DNA from: Paenibacillus harenae DSM 16969
GTDB taxonomy: Bacteria > Bacillota > Bacilli > Paenibacillales > Paenibacillaceae
Direction of reading: 5' to 3'
Length of the DNA: 64,000 nucleotides
NCBI RefSeq assembly: GCF_000422465.1
Contig: NZ_AULV01000013.1
Location: 186,001-250,000, forward strand
Shown: piece after piece, positions 35,851-45,202 of the stretch
How positions within the stretch are numbered: the first letter of the stretch is position 1
How the letters are laid out: every line of letters begins with the position of its first letter
Notes under the pieces: generated by a model
Databases searched by the model: none
Seen by the model: the letters and a program-made list of their open reading frames with translations, nothing else
Told to the model about the DNA's origin: nothing
Position numbers and translations under genes: made by a program

Positions 35851-37077
35851 ATGACAACAGCTCCTTTCGTGCTTGAACCGAGTCCGATCTACGTGTCGGA
35901 TGAGTTACTTGCTGATCTTCAAAATCGTTTAAAGTCCACCAGATGGCCTCTCGATGCCGGTAATGATGACTGGTTTTACGGAGTTAGTCGGAACTACCTT
36001 GAGAAACTCGTCGACTACTGGATTAACGAGTTTGACTGGCGCAAATCCGAGAAGGCGATCAACGCCTACGAACACTATAAAGTAAATGTTGACGGAGTTC
36101 CTGTGCACTTTATGCGTAAACCTGGCGTGGGGCCTAAACCTGTACCATTGATCCTGTCCCATGGCTGGCCTTGGACGTTCTGGCATTGGTCCAAGGTCAT
36201 TGATCCGCTAGCGGACCCCGGCGCATTCGGGGGCGATCCGGCTGAAGCATTCGACGTAATCGTGCCCTCACTTCCTGGCTTTGGATTCTCGACGCCACTG
36301 CCAAACAATCCAGACATGAACTTTTGGAAAATTGCCGATCTCTGGCATACGCTCATGACCGATACTCTCGGCTATGCGAAATACGCGGCAGGGGGATGCG
36401 ATGTAGGTGCTCTCGTGACCGGGCAACTGGGACATAAATATAGTGATGAGCTCTACGGAATACATATCGGGTCTGCTCTAAAACTGAGCTTTTTTAATGG
36501 AGATCGCGCTTGGGATTTCTCCCGCGGCCGTCCCATTTCCGACAACATCCCTGAGAAAATCCGATCGCAGATTTTGGAGTTTGATCGCCGTTTCGCATCG
36601 CATCTCGCCGTTCACGTTCTTGATCCCAGCACACTCGCCTACGGACTGAGCGACTCGCCAGTTGGAATGCTCGCATGGATCTTGGAACGATGGACCAGAT
36701 GGAGTGACAATAACGGCAACGTCGAGAATGTCTTTACAAAGGACGACATCCTTACACACGCAACAATCTTCTGGGTCAACAACGCCATCGAAACCTCAAT
36801 ACGCGTCTATGCGAACGCTAACCGCTATCCATGGACACCCGATCATAGTCGCTTGCCTGTCATTGAGGCACCAACCGGTATAACCTTTGTGGGCTACGAA
36901 AATCCGCCGGGTATCACGACCGAAAATCGCGTACCGAATTTTCTCGACAGCGATCGGGCTCCTTGGTATAAACATGTCAACATCACAGCCCACGAACATG
37001 GTGGACACTTCATCCCCTGGGAAATTCCGGACAAGTGGGTTGAGGATTTGCGCCGCACCTTCCGAGGACGTCGATAA
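35851..37077 (+). CDS. Epoxide hydrolase with N-terminal EHN domain
   Basis: 408 residues, alpha/beta hydrolase of the microsomal/juvenile-hormone epoxide hydrolase type. Residues 9-115 form the epoxide-hydrolase N-terminal domain (ELLADLQNRLKSTRWPL, HYKVNVDGVPVHFMR). Oxyanion-hole motif HGWP at 104-107, nucleophile Asp184 in GGCDVGA, and catalytic His386 in EHGGHF. Opens epoxides to diols in detoxification. No signal peptide. AAGGAGG lies before the ATG. Paired with the upstream MarR gene. Confidence 0.93.
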   Translation: MTTAPFVLEPSPIYVSDELLADLQNRLKSTRWPLDAGNDDWFYGVSRNYLEKLVDYWINEFDWRKSEKAINAYEHYKVNVDGVPVHFMRKPGVGPKPVPLILSHGWPWTFWHWSKVIDPLADPGAFGGDPAEAFDVIVPSLPGFGFSTPLPNNPDMNFWKIADLWHTLMTDTLGYAKYAAGGCDVGALVTGQLGHKYSDELYGIHIGSALKLSFFNGDRAWDFSRGRPISDNIPEKIRSQILEFDRRFASHLAVHVLDPSTLAYGLSDSPVGMLAWILERWTRWSDNNGNVENVFTKDDILTHATIFWVNNAIETSIRVYANANRYPWTPDHSRLPVIEAPTGITFVGYENPPGITTENRVPNFLDSDRAPWYKHVNITAHEHGGHFIPWEIPDKWVEDLRRTFRGRR

Positions 37078-37173
37078 ATCTAACACCAACCGCCATTGAT
37101 CACAAATAGGGCTGTCCGACAAATGTCGGCAGCCTGATTAGCGAAAGCGGCGGCTTGCGTTCTGCAACCTGCC

Positions 37174-37641
37174 TTACGATTCCTTTTTGGCATCCTTCAC
37201 GGCTTCGCTGCGAACCAAATCGACAAACTCATCGACGACCTTATCGTTATTTTTGGAACCTCCTAATCTTAACAGGGAACGTCCCAGAAAATTGATGCCT
37301 TCGTTCTGGCCCGTATAAATAAAAGTCGTCAAATTCTCGTCTACTTTCTTTAACGTAAACCCGGCCTGAATTTTGAACGCCTTCGCCAGAACAAATTCAA
37401 TTCTTTTATGCTTTAACCGCCCGGTATTCTCATACTCAATGTCCGTAACGATATACGTTTCTTTCCTTTTGCCTTCTTGATAGGTCTGCTGATACGTGGA
37501 TCCTATTACGCCTTCTTTTAAATCAACCGGCTTATGTTCGATGACATTGGGCATGATTCGCTGAATTTGATCCAAGTCGAACAGCCTCCACACGGTTTCA
37601 ATAGAAGCCGGAATTTTTATTTCTTTACTCCAAGTAATCAT
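37174..37641 (-). CDS. SRPBCC (START-like) family protein
   Basis: 155 residues: KEIKIPASIETVWRLFDLDQIQRIMPNVIEHKPVDLKEG at the N-terminus and FVDLVRSEAVKDAKK at the end are typical of the helix-grip fold that binds hydrophobic ligands. The ATG overlaps the stop of the MerR gene by four bases (ATGA), so the two are coupled. The ligand is unknown; it may report to, or be controlled by, the MerR protein. Confidence 0.88.
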   Translation of the reverse strand: MITWSKEIKIPASIETVWRLFDLDQIQRIMPNVIEHKPVDLKEGVIGSTYQQTYQEGKRKETYIVTDIEYENTGRLKHKRIEFVLAKAFKIQAGFTLKKVDENLTTFIYTGQNEGINFLGRSLLRLGGSKNNDKVVDEFVDLVRSEAVKDAKKES

Positions 37642-37982
37642 TCTTCTCCCCCGTTTCCTTCGTCAATAAATGAGTCGATGTCTTGAATAATGACCGTGAT
37701 TTCCTCGATCTGCCGATTCAGCTTCCTCTTCTTCTCCTGTAATATATCCTCCAAGTCATCCAATGAGCGCTTCTCGACGAAATCCTTCATTTCTTGAATC
37801 GTAAATCCGAATCTGCGCAAATGAAACAGCAGCCGTGCCATTAAATACGAATGATTGTCGTAATACTTGTAATGGTTAACGGGATCTACGTATACAGGCT
37901 CCAGAAGCTTAATGTCCGCATAATATCTCAACGTCTCTTTGGTCAGCTCGGTCATAGAGGCAAACTCGCCTATGCGATACAT
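37638..37982 (-). CDS. MerR-family regulator
   Basis: 114 residues. MYRIGEFASMTELTKETLRYYADIKLLEPVYVDPVNHYKYYDNHSYLMARLLFHLRRFGF is the MerR DNA-binding region, followed by a long coiled coil (DLEDILQEKKRKLNRQIEEITVIIQDIDSF). No C-terminal effector domain. The start at 37982 has GGGGGAG upstream; a frame from 38060 has none. Coupled to the SRPBCC gene by a four-base overlap. Confidence 0.9.
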   Translation of the reverse strand: MYRIGEFASMTELTKETLRYYADIKLLEPVYVDPVNHYKYYDNHSYLMARLLFHLRRFGFTIQEMKDFVEKRSLDDLEDILQEKKRKLNRQIEEITVIIQDIDSFIDEGNGGEE

Positions 37983-38165
37983 TTCGGCTCCCCCTTCAGA
38001 GTCGATTATAAACAATGTGGCGCACCACGCAGTCAAGGACCCGGCAAGCTTCCGATTCAAGTTTAGCTTATTATGCCAGTATTTCCGAACAAAAAAACGG
38101 CAGTCGAGGCCCTCATGGGCCGCAACTGCTACACTCGCTCTTGATCATAATCTCTATAGCCGCCG

Positions 38166-38951
38166 TTACTCTTGCAGCGCTTCTTCCAACAGTTTAATGA
38201 TTTCCTCCTGCTCGCCATGCGCCAGCTCATCGATCCTAACGGCTAATGTCGGCAGCATCCACTGCTCGACATCATCCGTGTGGACTCCGCTCAAATGGAC
38301 ATACTCGCTTATATAATGTTGATGATACAATAATCGAAGCTCCCTCTCTACTAACCAGCTAGGAGCATCCGGCGGTACGGCATGCGATTGCAGCATCATC
38401 GACGTTCTGGCCACATCCGCGAGCCGGTTCCCTACCAGAACGTTCATCCAATCAATGACAACAGGCCCGTCCGGCGACATCAGAATGTTATCCGGATGGA
38501 GATCATAATGGCAGAGATCTTGTCCGTCTTGGAGAACACGAATTTTATCCGTAACGATTTGTTTCTGGCGCTCCGACAGATGCGCAGATCTCTGTACTTT
38601 ATGGGTAAGCTCCGCCTTGAGATTCGGAGGATAGGCCACTTTGATGCGATGCAGTCCAAAATGAACTTGCGCCAGGATTTTGGCGTTCCGGACGAAGCTT
38701 TCCTTCGTTGGCTCGAACTGCCGCAGCAGCGACGAGCCTTGAATACGCTCATAGATGATACCGAATCGCCCCTCATATTCGATAAGGCCTGACGATTTGG
38801 GCGCCCGTATGCCTAGAGAATCAACCAAATCCGCATTCTTGGCTTCGTGGACGGCATGTTGGCGGTCATGGAACAGCTTAATGACCTCGGCATGTCCCCA
38901 TTCAAACACATCCGCAGTATTTCCTTTTCCGATGCATTCCCCTAATTTCAT
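38166..38951 (-). CDS. Aminoglycoside-phosphotransferase-like kinase
   Basis: 261 residues, protein-kinase-like fold. CHYDLHPDNIL (Asp150, Asn155) is the catalytic loop and VVIDWMN (Asp167) the metal-binding motif. GKGNTADVFEWG is a Gly-rich loop and VIKLF holds the ATP-binding Lys. Members phosphorylate antibiotics, choline or other small molecules; no evidence for an antibiotic here. AAATTAGGGGAATGC surrounds a weak start region. It follows the GNAT gene by 27 bases. Confidence 0.88.
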   Translation of the reverse strand: MKLGECIGKGNTADVFEWGHAEVIKLFHDRQHAVHEAKNADLVDSLGIRAPKSSGLIEYEGRFGIIYERIQGSSLLRQFEPTKESFVRNAKILAQVHFGLHRIKVAYPPNLKAELTHKVQRSAHLSERQKQIVTDKIRVLQDGQDLCHYDLHPDNILMSPDGPVVIDWMNVLVGNRLADVARTSMMLQSHAVPPDAPSWLVERELRLLYHQHYISEYVHLSGVHTDDVEQWMLPTLAVRIDELAHGEQEEIIKLLEEALQE

Positions 38952-38978
38952 CGTTCACTTCTCTCCCCTGGCCAAGAT

Positions 38979-39395
38979 TCACGATCGTTTGGGCCTTCTT
39001 ATCATAAACCTGTCGGCATCCCGCACAAATCCATATTGTTCATATAATCCGTGGGCATCCGCCGTCCCCAGGAACCCGGAAAGGTCCTTTAGTTCTTCGC
39101 TATGTATAATGGCTTCGACTAGCTGTTTGCCTATGCCCTTACCCCGGTAATCTTTATCGACCACAACATCGCATAACCAATAGGTCGTAGCCCAATCCGT
39201 AATAACACGGGCAAATCCAATCTGTCTCTCTCCGTGATAAACCCCGTAGCATAGAGAAGTTTCAATCGATTTATTTATTTTGTTCAATGGCCTCTTGTTT
39301 GCCCAATACGAATCCTGCAGAAACCGGTGAATAACCTCCCGCTGCAAGAGAGACTTATCCGAGCTAATCACGTAATCCGTGCTATTTGCTTCCAT
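38979..39395 (-). CDS. GNAT family N-acetyltransferase
   Basis: 138 residues. Motif A VVVDKDYRGKGIGKQLVEAII and motif B-like AHGLYEQYGFVRDADRFM are intact. The shape (SLCYGVYHGERQIGFARVITD) is close to small Firmicute acetyltransferases of unknown substrate. Same strand as the phosphatase and kinase-like genes, in a run of small stand-alone enzymes. Confidence 0.88.
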   Translation of the reverse strand: MEANSTDYVISSDKSLLQREVIHRFLQDSYWANKRPLNKINKSIETSLCYGVYHGERQIGFARVITDWATTYWLCDVVVDKDYRGKGIGKQLVEAIIHSEELKDLSGFLGTADAHGLYEQYGFVRDADRFMIRRPKRS

Positions 39396-39450
39396 TATTC
39401 ATCCCCCGGAACTCTATCGAATCGTACTCCCGCTATTCCGGCACTCGATT

Positions 39451-39990
39451 TTATTTCCAAATCCGCTCCATGGAGCGTTCGCCGTCCTTCACGCTTATCA
39501 GATAAACATCGGGATTGCTTAGATTGCGCCATTCCCTGAATCCGAAGGCGGGATCAATCGATTTTAACATCAACGACATCAAAGCGCCGTGCGTCACGAC
39601 TGCCGCATTCCGATACGGACCGCCTGCGATTTCCTCGATTACCGCCGCCCCTCTGCACATGGCTTCGCGGGAGGATTCCCCGCCTTCGTATACGAGATCC
39701 AGATTCACATAGGTATGCTCTAACAGCTCCATCCAGTTGGGAGCATTCGCCGAACTCAGTACTCTCTCCTTGAGCCTGTCATCCACTGTATAGTCCAAAT
39801 TCCGTTTTTGGCAAAAGGGGGAAATCGTAGCAATCGTTCGCGCGAACGGGCTGGTTACGACGTAGTCGATCTGTTTCTCCGCCAAAAATCCCGCAAGCCG
39901 ATCGGCTTGTTCTTCGCCTTCCGCGGTCAATGCGGCTGCGGGCTCTTGCCCTTCCGCCTTGCAATGCCTGATGAGATAAATATTTTTCAC
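39451..39990 (-). CDS. Histidine phosphatase (phosphoglycerate-mutase-like) family
   Basis: 179 residues. IYLIRHCKAEG carries the phospho-accepting His9, with RHC in place of the usual RHG. Second arginine in TSPFARTIATI, acid in EGGESSREA and second His in VVTHGALM. Dephosphorylates small phosphoesters. The start is taken as the GTG at 39990 eight bases after AAGGAGG, not the ATG at 40014. Confidence 0.88.
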   Translation of the reverse strand: MKNIYLIRHCKAEGQEPAAALTAEGEEQADRLAGFLAEKQIDYVVTSPFARTIATISPFCQKRNLDYTVDDRLKERVLSSANAPNWMELLEHTYVNLDLVYEGGESSREAMCRGAAVIEEIAGGPYRNAAVVTHGALMSLMLKSIDPAFGFREWRNLSNPDVYLISVKDGERSMERIWK

Positions 39991-40073
39991 CGAGCCATCC
40001 TCCTTGCCCATCATATTGGCTACCAGTCCTCTCTTCCGGTATATAAATCAGGGACAGCCGGGTAGAGAAATGT

Positions 40074-40793
40074 TTACCGCTTGTTTATGATGCTGATTCT
40101 CTCTTCCGCGCTTATTGCGTCTATAAACTTAACGAGGAGCGAGATTCGATTCTCCGGGTTTAATGTCTGCCAGTAGTAATCCTTCACTTCTTCTATATCG
40201 TCAAATAGAGACACCTCGAACGGTTCTCCGTAGAAGGAAAGAAGAGTTCCATCCGCTTCATCTTGATACGTATGGATGCAATGCCCTTCTCCCGGCACAA
40301 AACGATTGAAGTTAAAAAAGTTTCTTACGCAGATTTCCGGACGATTCCGGGAGCTTTTCAAAATGGAAAGCTTATAATTTTGTTGGGCCGTGTCGATCAC
40401 ACCCGATATTCTTGGGGTAAAATGCGGAGCATCCGGCTCATATTCACGGGTAAATAAGGAGCTTTCAAAGGTCTGATTATTCATTAAGCCGTCCATTATC
40501 GTTTCCGTCTGGTCGCCATTGGAGACGATGTGGTAAGGTCCCGTTTTCTTCAGCGGGTAATAAATAATCAAAGATGGATCGGTCATCTTGGTCTCATCGA
40601 ATGCTTTGTTTTTGACAAAGTCCCCTTCTCTTGCAAACACGCGGTTTCGGCTGTTTTCGCTTCTCCCCATAATCCAATACACCTGCACGTAATGCTGCCG
40701 GGAAGGCGTCATACCAATGACGATCCCCCGACCGGGGTAAACATTCTCCTTTAGTTTAAGCCAGTTTTCATTTAAAAGCCGGTGATTCATCAT
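40074..40793 (-). CDS. PurO-like IMP cyclohydrolase family protein
   Basis: About 240 residues. ENVYPGRGIVIGMTPSRQHYVQVYWIMGRSENSRNRVF at the N-terminus matches the IMP cyclohydrolase (PurO) family, which closes the purine ring of FAICAR to IMP in archaea. Three ATG codons in a row (40796, 40793, 40790) follow AGGAGAG, and the middle one has the best spacing. Bacteria normally use PurH, so this copy may be a paralogue with a changed substrate. Stand-alone among small enzymes. Confidence 0.78.
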   Translation of the reverse strand: MMNHRLLNENWLKLKENVYPGRGIVIGMTPSRQHYVQVYWIMGRSENSRNRVFAREGDFVKNKAFDETKMTDPSLIIYYPLKKTGPYHIVSNGDQTETIMDGLMNNQTFESSLFTREYEPDAPHFTPRISGVIDTAQQNYKLSILKSSRNRPEICVRNFFNFNRFVPGEGHCIHTYQDEADGTLLSFYGEPFEVSLFDDIEEVKDYYWQTLNPENRISLLVKFIDAISAEERISIINKR

Positions 40794-40928
40794 CATTTCT
40801 CTCCTTTTGTTTAGCAGCATCCTCAATGATCGGTTTACATCCTATTTCGAGAAACGATCTTCCACATTCCGGATCATGCTTCGCGTTGTCCATAGCCGAA
40901 ATCGACTGCGCTAACCCACGTAGGATGA

Positions 40929-41489
40929 CTAATCCATGTCCCTGACCATTAAACGCTCCAAACGATGATCTTCGATCAGATCAATATTTTTCTTCGTCTC
41001 CATGTAACTCCTAATCTGTTCCTTAATATTTGGAATAAGCAGGATGCCGTCTAAATCTGCGATGGGGATCCACTTCACGGCTGACTGGTGAGGATCGGGA
41101 TGCTCAGGCAAGCGCGGAACTGAATAATCTTTTAATGTACATTCGAAAATAAGATGAAGTCCGTGCCGTTCATTGCTTCCATAATCGCCGGACTGTTTGT
41201 GAGGGGCAAATTCGTAGATCAACGCGAGCGGGCCAACGTCCACTTCCGCCGCCGTTTCTTCCCATACCTCACGGGCTACGCCTTCGAGGATGGTTTCTCC
41301 CGGCTCCAGTCCTCCGCCAGGCAAATTATAGTGGATGCCATTGTCGTCGTATTCAACAAGAAGAATCGACTCATTCTCGACGATTAGAGCTGTGCATCTA
41401 ATTCGAACATGCGGGATTGCAGCGCCTCCATTTTTAATTGACATAGCTATACCGTTATTCAGTTCTCCGCTCAGGCTATTGCATTTCAT
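40929..41489 (-). CDS. Nudix hydrolase
   Basis: 186 residues. Nudix box GGLEPGETILEGVAREVWEETAAEV is complete, with all four catalytic acidic residues. N-terminal strand VRIRCTALIVENESILLVEY. Cleaves nucleoside-diphosphate-X compounds. The start is uncertain because neither the ATG at 41489 nor the one 15 codons on has a clear ribosome site. Confidence 0.87.
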   Translation of the reverse strand: MKCNSLSGELNNGIAMSIKNGGAAIPHVRIRCTALIVENESILLVEYDDNGIHYNLPGGGLEPGETILEGVAREVWEETAAEVDVGPLALIYEFAPHKQSGDYGSNERHGLHLIFECTLKDYSVPRLPEHPDPHQSAVKWIPIADLDGILLIPNIKEQIRSYMETKKNIDLIEDHRLERLMVRDMD

Positions 41490-41584
41490 CCAGCTGACTT
41501 AAGTTTCTTGGGAGCTCAGGAGCGCCAGCTTCGAAGGAAATGGCCATTCAGATCCTCCGGATCGGCATCGGCCAGCTCACTCCT

Positions 41585-42076
41585 CTACTCGACAAATAAC
41601 TCCATTCTTCTGCTCCTGATCTTCATCCCCAAAGATTCATAGAAGGCGATTGCTTCGACATTAAATTCGGATACTCCCAATTCGATACATTCGGCGGATA
41701 TCTCTCTTGCGTTATCCATTACATATTCCATTAACTTCTTCCCGATTCCTTGTCCCCGGTACGACCTATCCACACAAAAATCGTCAATATGGATATAGTT
41801 CCTTGGTTTGAAAATTTGCCGATAAGGAGCCGAATTAATTCGAATCACCGTATAGGCCATAACTGCTCCTGTATCGGCGGCCGCTGCAACGATAACTTTC
41901 GCCTTTTCATCTTGCAGCAGCTTTTGATAATACTCCCGGCCTAACGGACACGGATCCGGCGAGTAAATATCCGGTCTGGCCATAACATGCATCTCATGGA
42001 GCTGTGCTACCAGCTTTGCTACAGACGGATAGTCCTCTGCTTCCGCCGAACGAATGATCGTATCGATGAAGTTCAC
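41585..42076 (-). CDS. GNAT family N-acetyltransferase
   Basis: 163 residues. Motif A FCVDRSYRGQGIGKKLMEYVMDNA and motif B FNVEAIAFYESLGMKIRSRRMEL. The N-terminal IRSAEAEDYPSVAKLVAQLHEMH is the usual helix 1 for this group. Substrate unknown. AAAAGGAAGTG precedes the ATG. Confidence 0.88.
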   Translation of the reverse strand: MNFIDTIIRSAEAEDYPSVAKLVAQLHEMHVMARPDIYSPDPCPLGREYYQKLLQDEKAKVIVAAAADTGAVMAYTVIRINSAPYRQIFKPRNYIHIDDFCVDRSYRGQGIGKKLMEYVMDNAREISAECIELGVSEFNVEAIAFYESLGMKIRSRRMELFVE

Positions 42077-42102
42077 TTCCTTTTGCGAAATTTACAGTGC
42101 CT

Positions 42103-42609
42103 CTAGTTCCCTGACGCAGACTCGCCATAATTCTTTATTGTCTCTTGTAATGTCCTATTGCTCCTCTCATCCCAGATAAAACTCATTTCAAAAGTTCCCC
42201 GGCGAAAGAACAACGGAAATCTTCTCTTGAACCAATCCTGCATCGGCAGCTTTAATGCCTCTTCGATTTCGACCCAAACCAACTCTCCTTCAGGCGGGTT
42301 CTTGCGTATATCCCCCTTAAATGAGGTTGTCAAATAGTTAAATACCATATATCTTAACCCTGTATTCGGGTCGCAAAATTCATCCAGCCCTTTATAAGTA
42401 ATGTCCGTTACATCCAGCCCGGTTTCTTCTTTGACTTCCCTAATTGCTCCATTAACGATACTCTCCGGAAAATCCACTTTGCCTCCCGGCGCTATGTAAC
42501 CCGGAAATCCTAATTTGTCGGGTCTATTCATTAATAGCACTTTTGATCCGTCCTGCACCATGCACATGGTGTATAGCTTATGTTCAATAGGATTCGGCAA
42601 GATATCCAC
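42103..42609 (-). CDS. Nudix hydrolase, 8-oxo-dGTPase-like
   Basis: 168 residues. GGKVDFPESIVNGAIREVKEETGLDV is the Nudix box. YTMCMVQDGSKVLLMNRP and WDERSNRTLQETIKNYG are common to MutT-like 8-oxo-dGTP diphosphatases of Bacilli (YjhB/MutT group), sanitising oxidised nucleotides. It precedes the GNAT gene by 26 bases on the same strand. Substrate assignment is by family only. Confidence 0.87.
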   Translation of the reverse strand: MDILPNPIEHKLYTMCMVQDGSKVLLMNRPDKLGFPGYIAPGGKVDFPESIVNGAIREVKEETGLDVTDITYKGLDEFCDPNTGLRYMVFNYLTTSFKGDIRKNPPEGELVWVEIEEALKLPMQDWFKRRFPLFFRRGTFEMSFIWDERSNRTLQETIKNYGESASGN

Positions 42610-43089
42610 TCCAATTTCAATTTAAGGCTCCAACCCATCTTATCATTATTCGAAAATTTGGAAAATAAAAAATGGGAGGATTAGAACGCTCTTTAAACCA
42701 TTGGTTATCTGATCGGGGTAACCGCCTCATCGCCGTCAAAAATTCTAAAGCTCGCATGGAAGAAAGCAATTATTTCCATAATCTGTGATGTTGCGTGAGC
42801 GGCATGGATGGCTAACGAGTAATAACGGGTACAGCGGGAAAATCGCCCGCTAAATTCGGCCTATCCGCTAAAAAGTTCAATCTTGCCGGAATTCCTCCCG
42901 TTAAATCGCGAGTATCCCCCGCATCAGGCTGTTTCCGCCAAAATTAGCCCCGCAATTTCCCGCTAAGCCGTACCCAACGTTTATCCAGCCGAAAATTGCG
43001 GGAGGTTTTCAGATTAATTCGTTCAAACCATGCGGCTGCATTAGTCCTGGGTGAGCAGCTCCGTGAATGATCTCTACCTCCGTTTAAGC
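42610..43089. repeat. Spacer with CCCGCTAA-type short repeats
   Basis: No gene. From about 42830 to 43010 the motif CCCGCTAA or its variants recurs (GCGGGAAAATCGCCCGCTAAATTC, CTATCCGCTAAAA, TCCCGTTAAATC, TTTCCCGCTAAGC, AAAATTGCGGGAGG), in both orientations. Similar G-triplet/CTAAT motifs occur at 63.2-63.4 kb. Confidence 0.45.
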
Positions 43090-43151
43090 AAAAAAAAGAG
43101 GACAACCCCAGCCTACTATGAAGAATAACCATAGCAAACGGATTGTCCTCT
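43090..43151 (-). terminator. Terminator of the bmrCD-like operon
   Basis: GAGGACAA (43098-43105) pairs with TTGTCCTC (43143-43150) around an inner CTATG/CATAG stem, with seven T on the minus strand. Confidence 0.85.
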
Positions 43152-43158
43152 ACCATCA

Positions 43159-45180
43159 TCAAGCCGGCAATGCCGAGCCGAACTGCAATTGATACATCGC
43201 GTAATACTTGCCGCGGTGCTCCATAAGCTCGTCGTGATTGCCGCGCTCCACGATCACGCCGCGGTCCAGCACAAGAATCTGGTCCGCATTCCGGATGGTC
43301 GACAAGCGATGCGCGATGACGAACGTCGTACGGCCCTTCTTCAGCACGTCGAGCGCCTCCTGAATGATCGCTTCCGTCTCCGTATCGATGCTCGCGGTCG
43401 CTTCGTCCAGGATCAGAATCGCCGGATCGTAGGCAAGCGCCCGCGCGAACGAGATGAGCTGCCGCTGACCGGCGGACAGCGTGCTGCCCTTCTCAATGAC
43501 AGGCGCGTCGATGCCGCCCGGCAATTGGCTAAACATCTCGTATGCGCCGACATCGCGAAGCGCCTGTTCGATCTTCTCCCTGCCGATCGCCGGGTTGTCG
43601 AGACTGATGTTCGAGGCGATCGTACCGGTGAACAGGAACGGATCCTGCAGCACGATGCCCATATGCTGGCGAAGCAGCTGCTTCGGGATATCGCGCACAT
43701 CCGTTCCGTCTATGATGATCCGCCCCTCGTTCGTATCATAGAAGCGGAACAGCAGGTTCAGAATCGAGCTTTTGCCCGAGCCGGTATGTCCGACGAGCGC
43801 TACAGTCTCGCCTTGACGCGCATGGAAGGAAATATGCTTCAGCACATACTCATCCTTCTTGTATGCGAACGATACATCGTCGAACCGCACGTCGCCTTTA
43901 TAGCGCTCCATCGAGCCGGACACAACGTCAATGCCTTCTTCGTCCATCAGCTTGAATACCCGCTCTGCGGATACTCTCGCCGTCTCCAGGTTGGACAGCT
44001 GGTTCACGATTCCGACGACCGGCGCGAACATCCGGTTCATATAATCGACGAACGCGTACAGCACCCCGACCGATACGGCCGTGCCCAGCGCATCACCCCA
44101 GAACATCCATATCACGACCAAGAACAGCACATTCCGTACCACGTTAACCAGGTTATGCGACGTGATCGAATTCAGGCTGAGCAGCTTATTCTGATACGTA
44201 AAGTAATGCTCATTCAGCTCCTCGAATTCCTTCGTCGTTTCTTTCTGGCGGCGAAACGCTTGAATGATCGGCATCCCTTGAATCGATTCGTTGATCATGC
44301 CGTTAATTTCGCTGAGCTTCGACCTGATAATCCGGTTATAACGGGCCGCAAACCGGCGGTACACGATAATCCAGACGATCAGAATCGGCACAAGCGGCAG
44401 CGCAATCAGCGCCAAGCGCGCATCAAGCAGGAACAACGCCCCGTATATCGCTGTCATGTAAATAATACCCGTAAAAAAGTTCGCCAGAACGGCGACATAC
44501 AGCTCGCGAATCGCCTCCGTATCGTTCGTGATCCGGGAGACGACCTGCCCCGCCGCCAAATTATCGTAGTAATTTACCGGGAGCCGCTGCGTATGCGCGA
44601 AAATGTCGGTGCGCATCTTGCGTACGATCCGGTTAGCCGACGTCTGCAGCATCAGCCGCTGGCCGTAGGTGAATGCCGCGACGAGCAGCAGAAAGCCGAA
44701 ATACATCGCTGCCAGTCTCAGCAGCGCCGGAAACTCCGGCTTATAGAAAGCGAACAGCTCCTGCTTCGTCAGCTGTGTCACCGGATACGATTCACTCTCT
44801 CCCGTCTCCTTGCCGGTGACCGTTAACGTTGTTCCGTCCACCTCGCGTTTTCCGTTCTCTATGCCCAGCTCAGCGTCCAGCCAATAGAATTGACGGCCGA
44901 CCTGGAGCACGCGTACCTCCTTGCTCTTCTCTTCCATTGCCGCGAAGTGATCCTCGCGCTTATACCATTTCTCTTTATAAAAAACCGCATAAGGCTGTTC
45001 TGCCTCGACCTCATGCCATTTCTTCTCGATGCCGAGAATGTTCTGATCGATCATTCGCTTCGCGATCAGCGGTCCGGCCAGCTCTGCGCATACGGCCAGC
45101 ACAAGCAGCAGCAGCGCGAGAATGATCGGTTTTTTATAGAGCATGGCGTATTGAAACAATCTCTTTCCCGTGTTTCCCAT
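43159..45180 (-). CDS. bmrD: Heterodimeric multidrug ABC exporter subunit, BmrD/YheH-like
   Basis: 673 residues, the length of B. subtilis YheH/BmrD. An extra extracellular domain of about 115 residues (38-152) sits between membrane helices 1 and 2, as known for BmrD. Walker A GHTGSGKSS, signature LSAGQ (altered from LSGGQ), Walker B ILILDEA with the catalytic Glu, and IAHRLST H-loop. It therefore supplies the intact Walker B of the dimer. It lies 22 bases after the partner gene, so both are expressed together. Exports drugs and other hydrophobic compounds. Confidence 0.93.
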   Translation of the reverse strand: MGNTGKRLFQYAMLYKKPIILALLLLVLAVCAELAGPLIAKRMIDQNILGIEKKWHEVEAEQPYAVFYKEKWYKREDHFAAMEEKSKEVRVLQVGRQFYWLDAELGIENGKREVDGTTLTVTGKETGESESYPVTQLTKQELFAFYKPEFPALLRLAAMYFGFLLLVAAFTYGQRLMLQTSANRIVRKMRTDIFAHTQRLPVNYYDNLAAGQVVSRITNDTEAIRELYVAVLANFFTGIIYMTAIYGALFLLDARLALIALPLVPILIVWIIVYRRFAARYNRIIRSKLSEINGMINESIQGMPIIQAFRRQKETTKEFEELNEHYFTYQNKLLSLNSITSHNLVNVVRNVLFLVVIWMFWGDALGTAVSVGVLYAFVDYMNRMFAPVVGIVNQLSNLETARVSAERVFKLMDEEGIDVVSGSMERYKGDVRFDDVSFAYKKDEYVLKHISFHARQGETVALVGHTGSGKSSILNLLFRFYDTNEGRIIIDGTDVRDIPKQLLRQHMGIVLQDPFLFTGTIASNISLDNPAIGREKIEQALRDVGAYEMFSQLPGGIDAPVIEKGSTLSAGQRQLISFARALAYDPAILILDEATASIDTETEAIIQEALDVLKKGRTTFVIAHRLSTIRNADQILVLDRGVIVERGNHDELMEHRGKYYAMYQLQFGSALPA

Positions 45181-45202
45181 TGTTCTTCACGCCTTTCCTT
45201 TA

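Noticed and set aside
43189-44826. 545-codon frame opposite the BmrD-like gene
   Set aside because: It is antisense to a gene with complete ABC motifs, and its Arg/His-rich product is typical of a shadow frame in GC-rich DNA.
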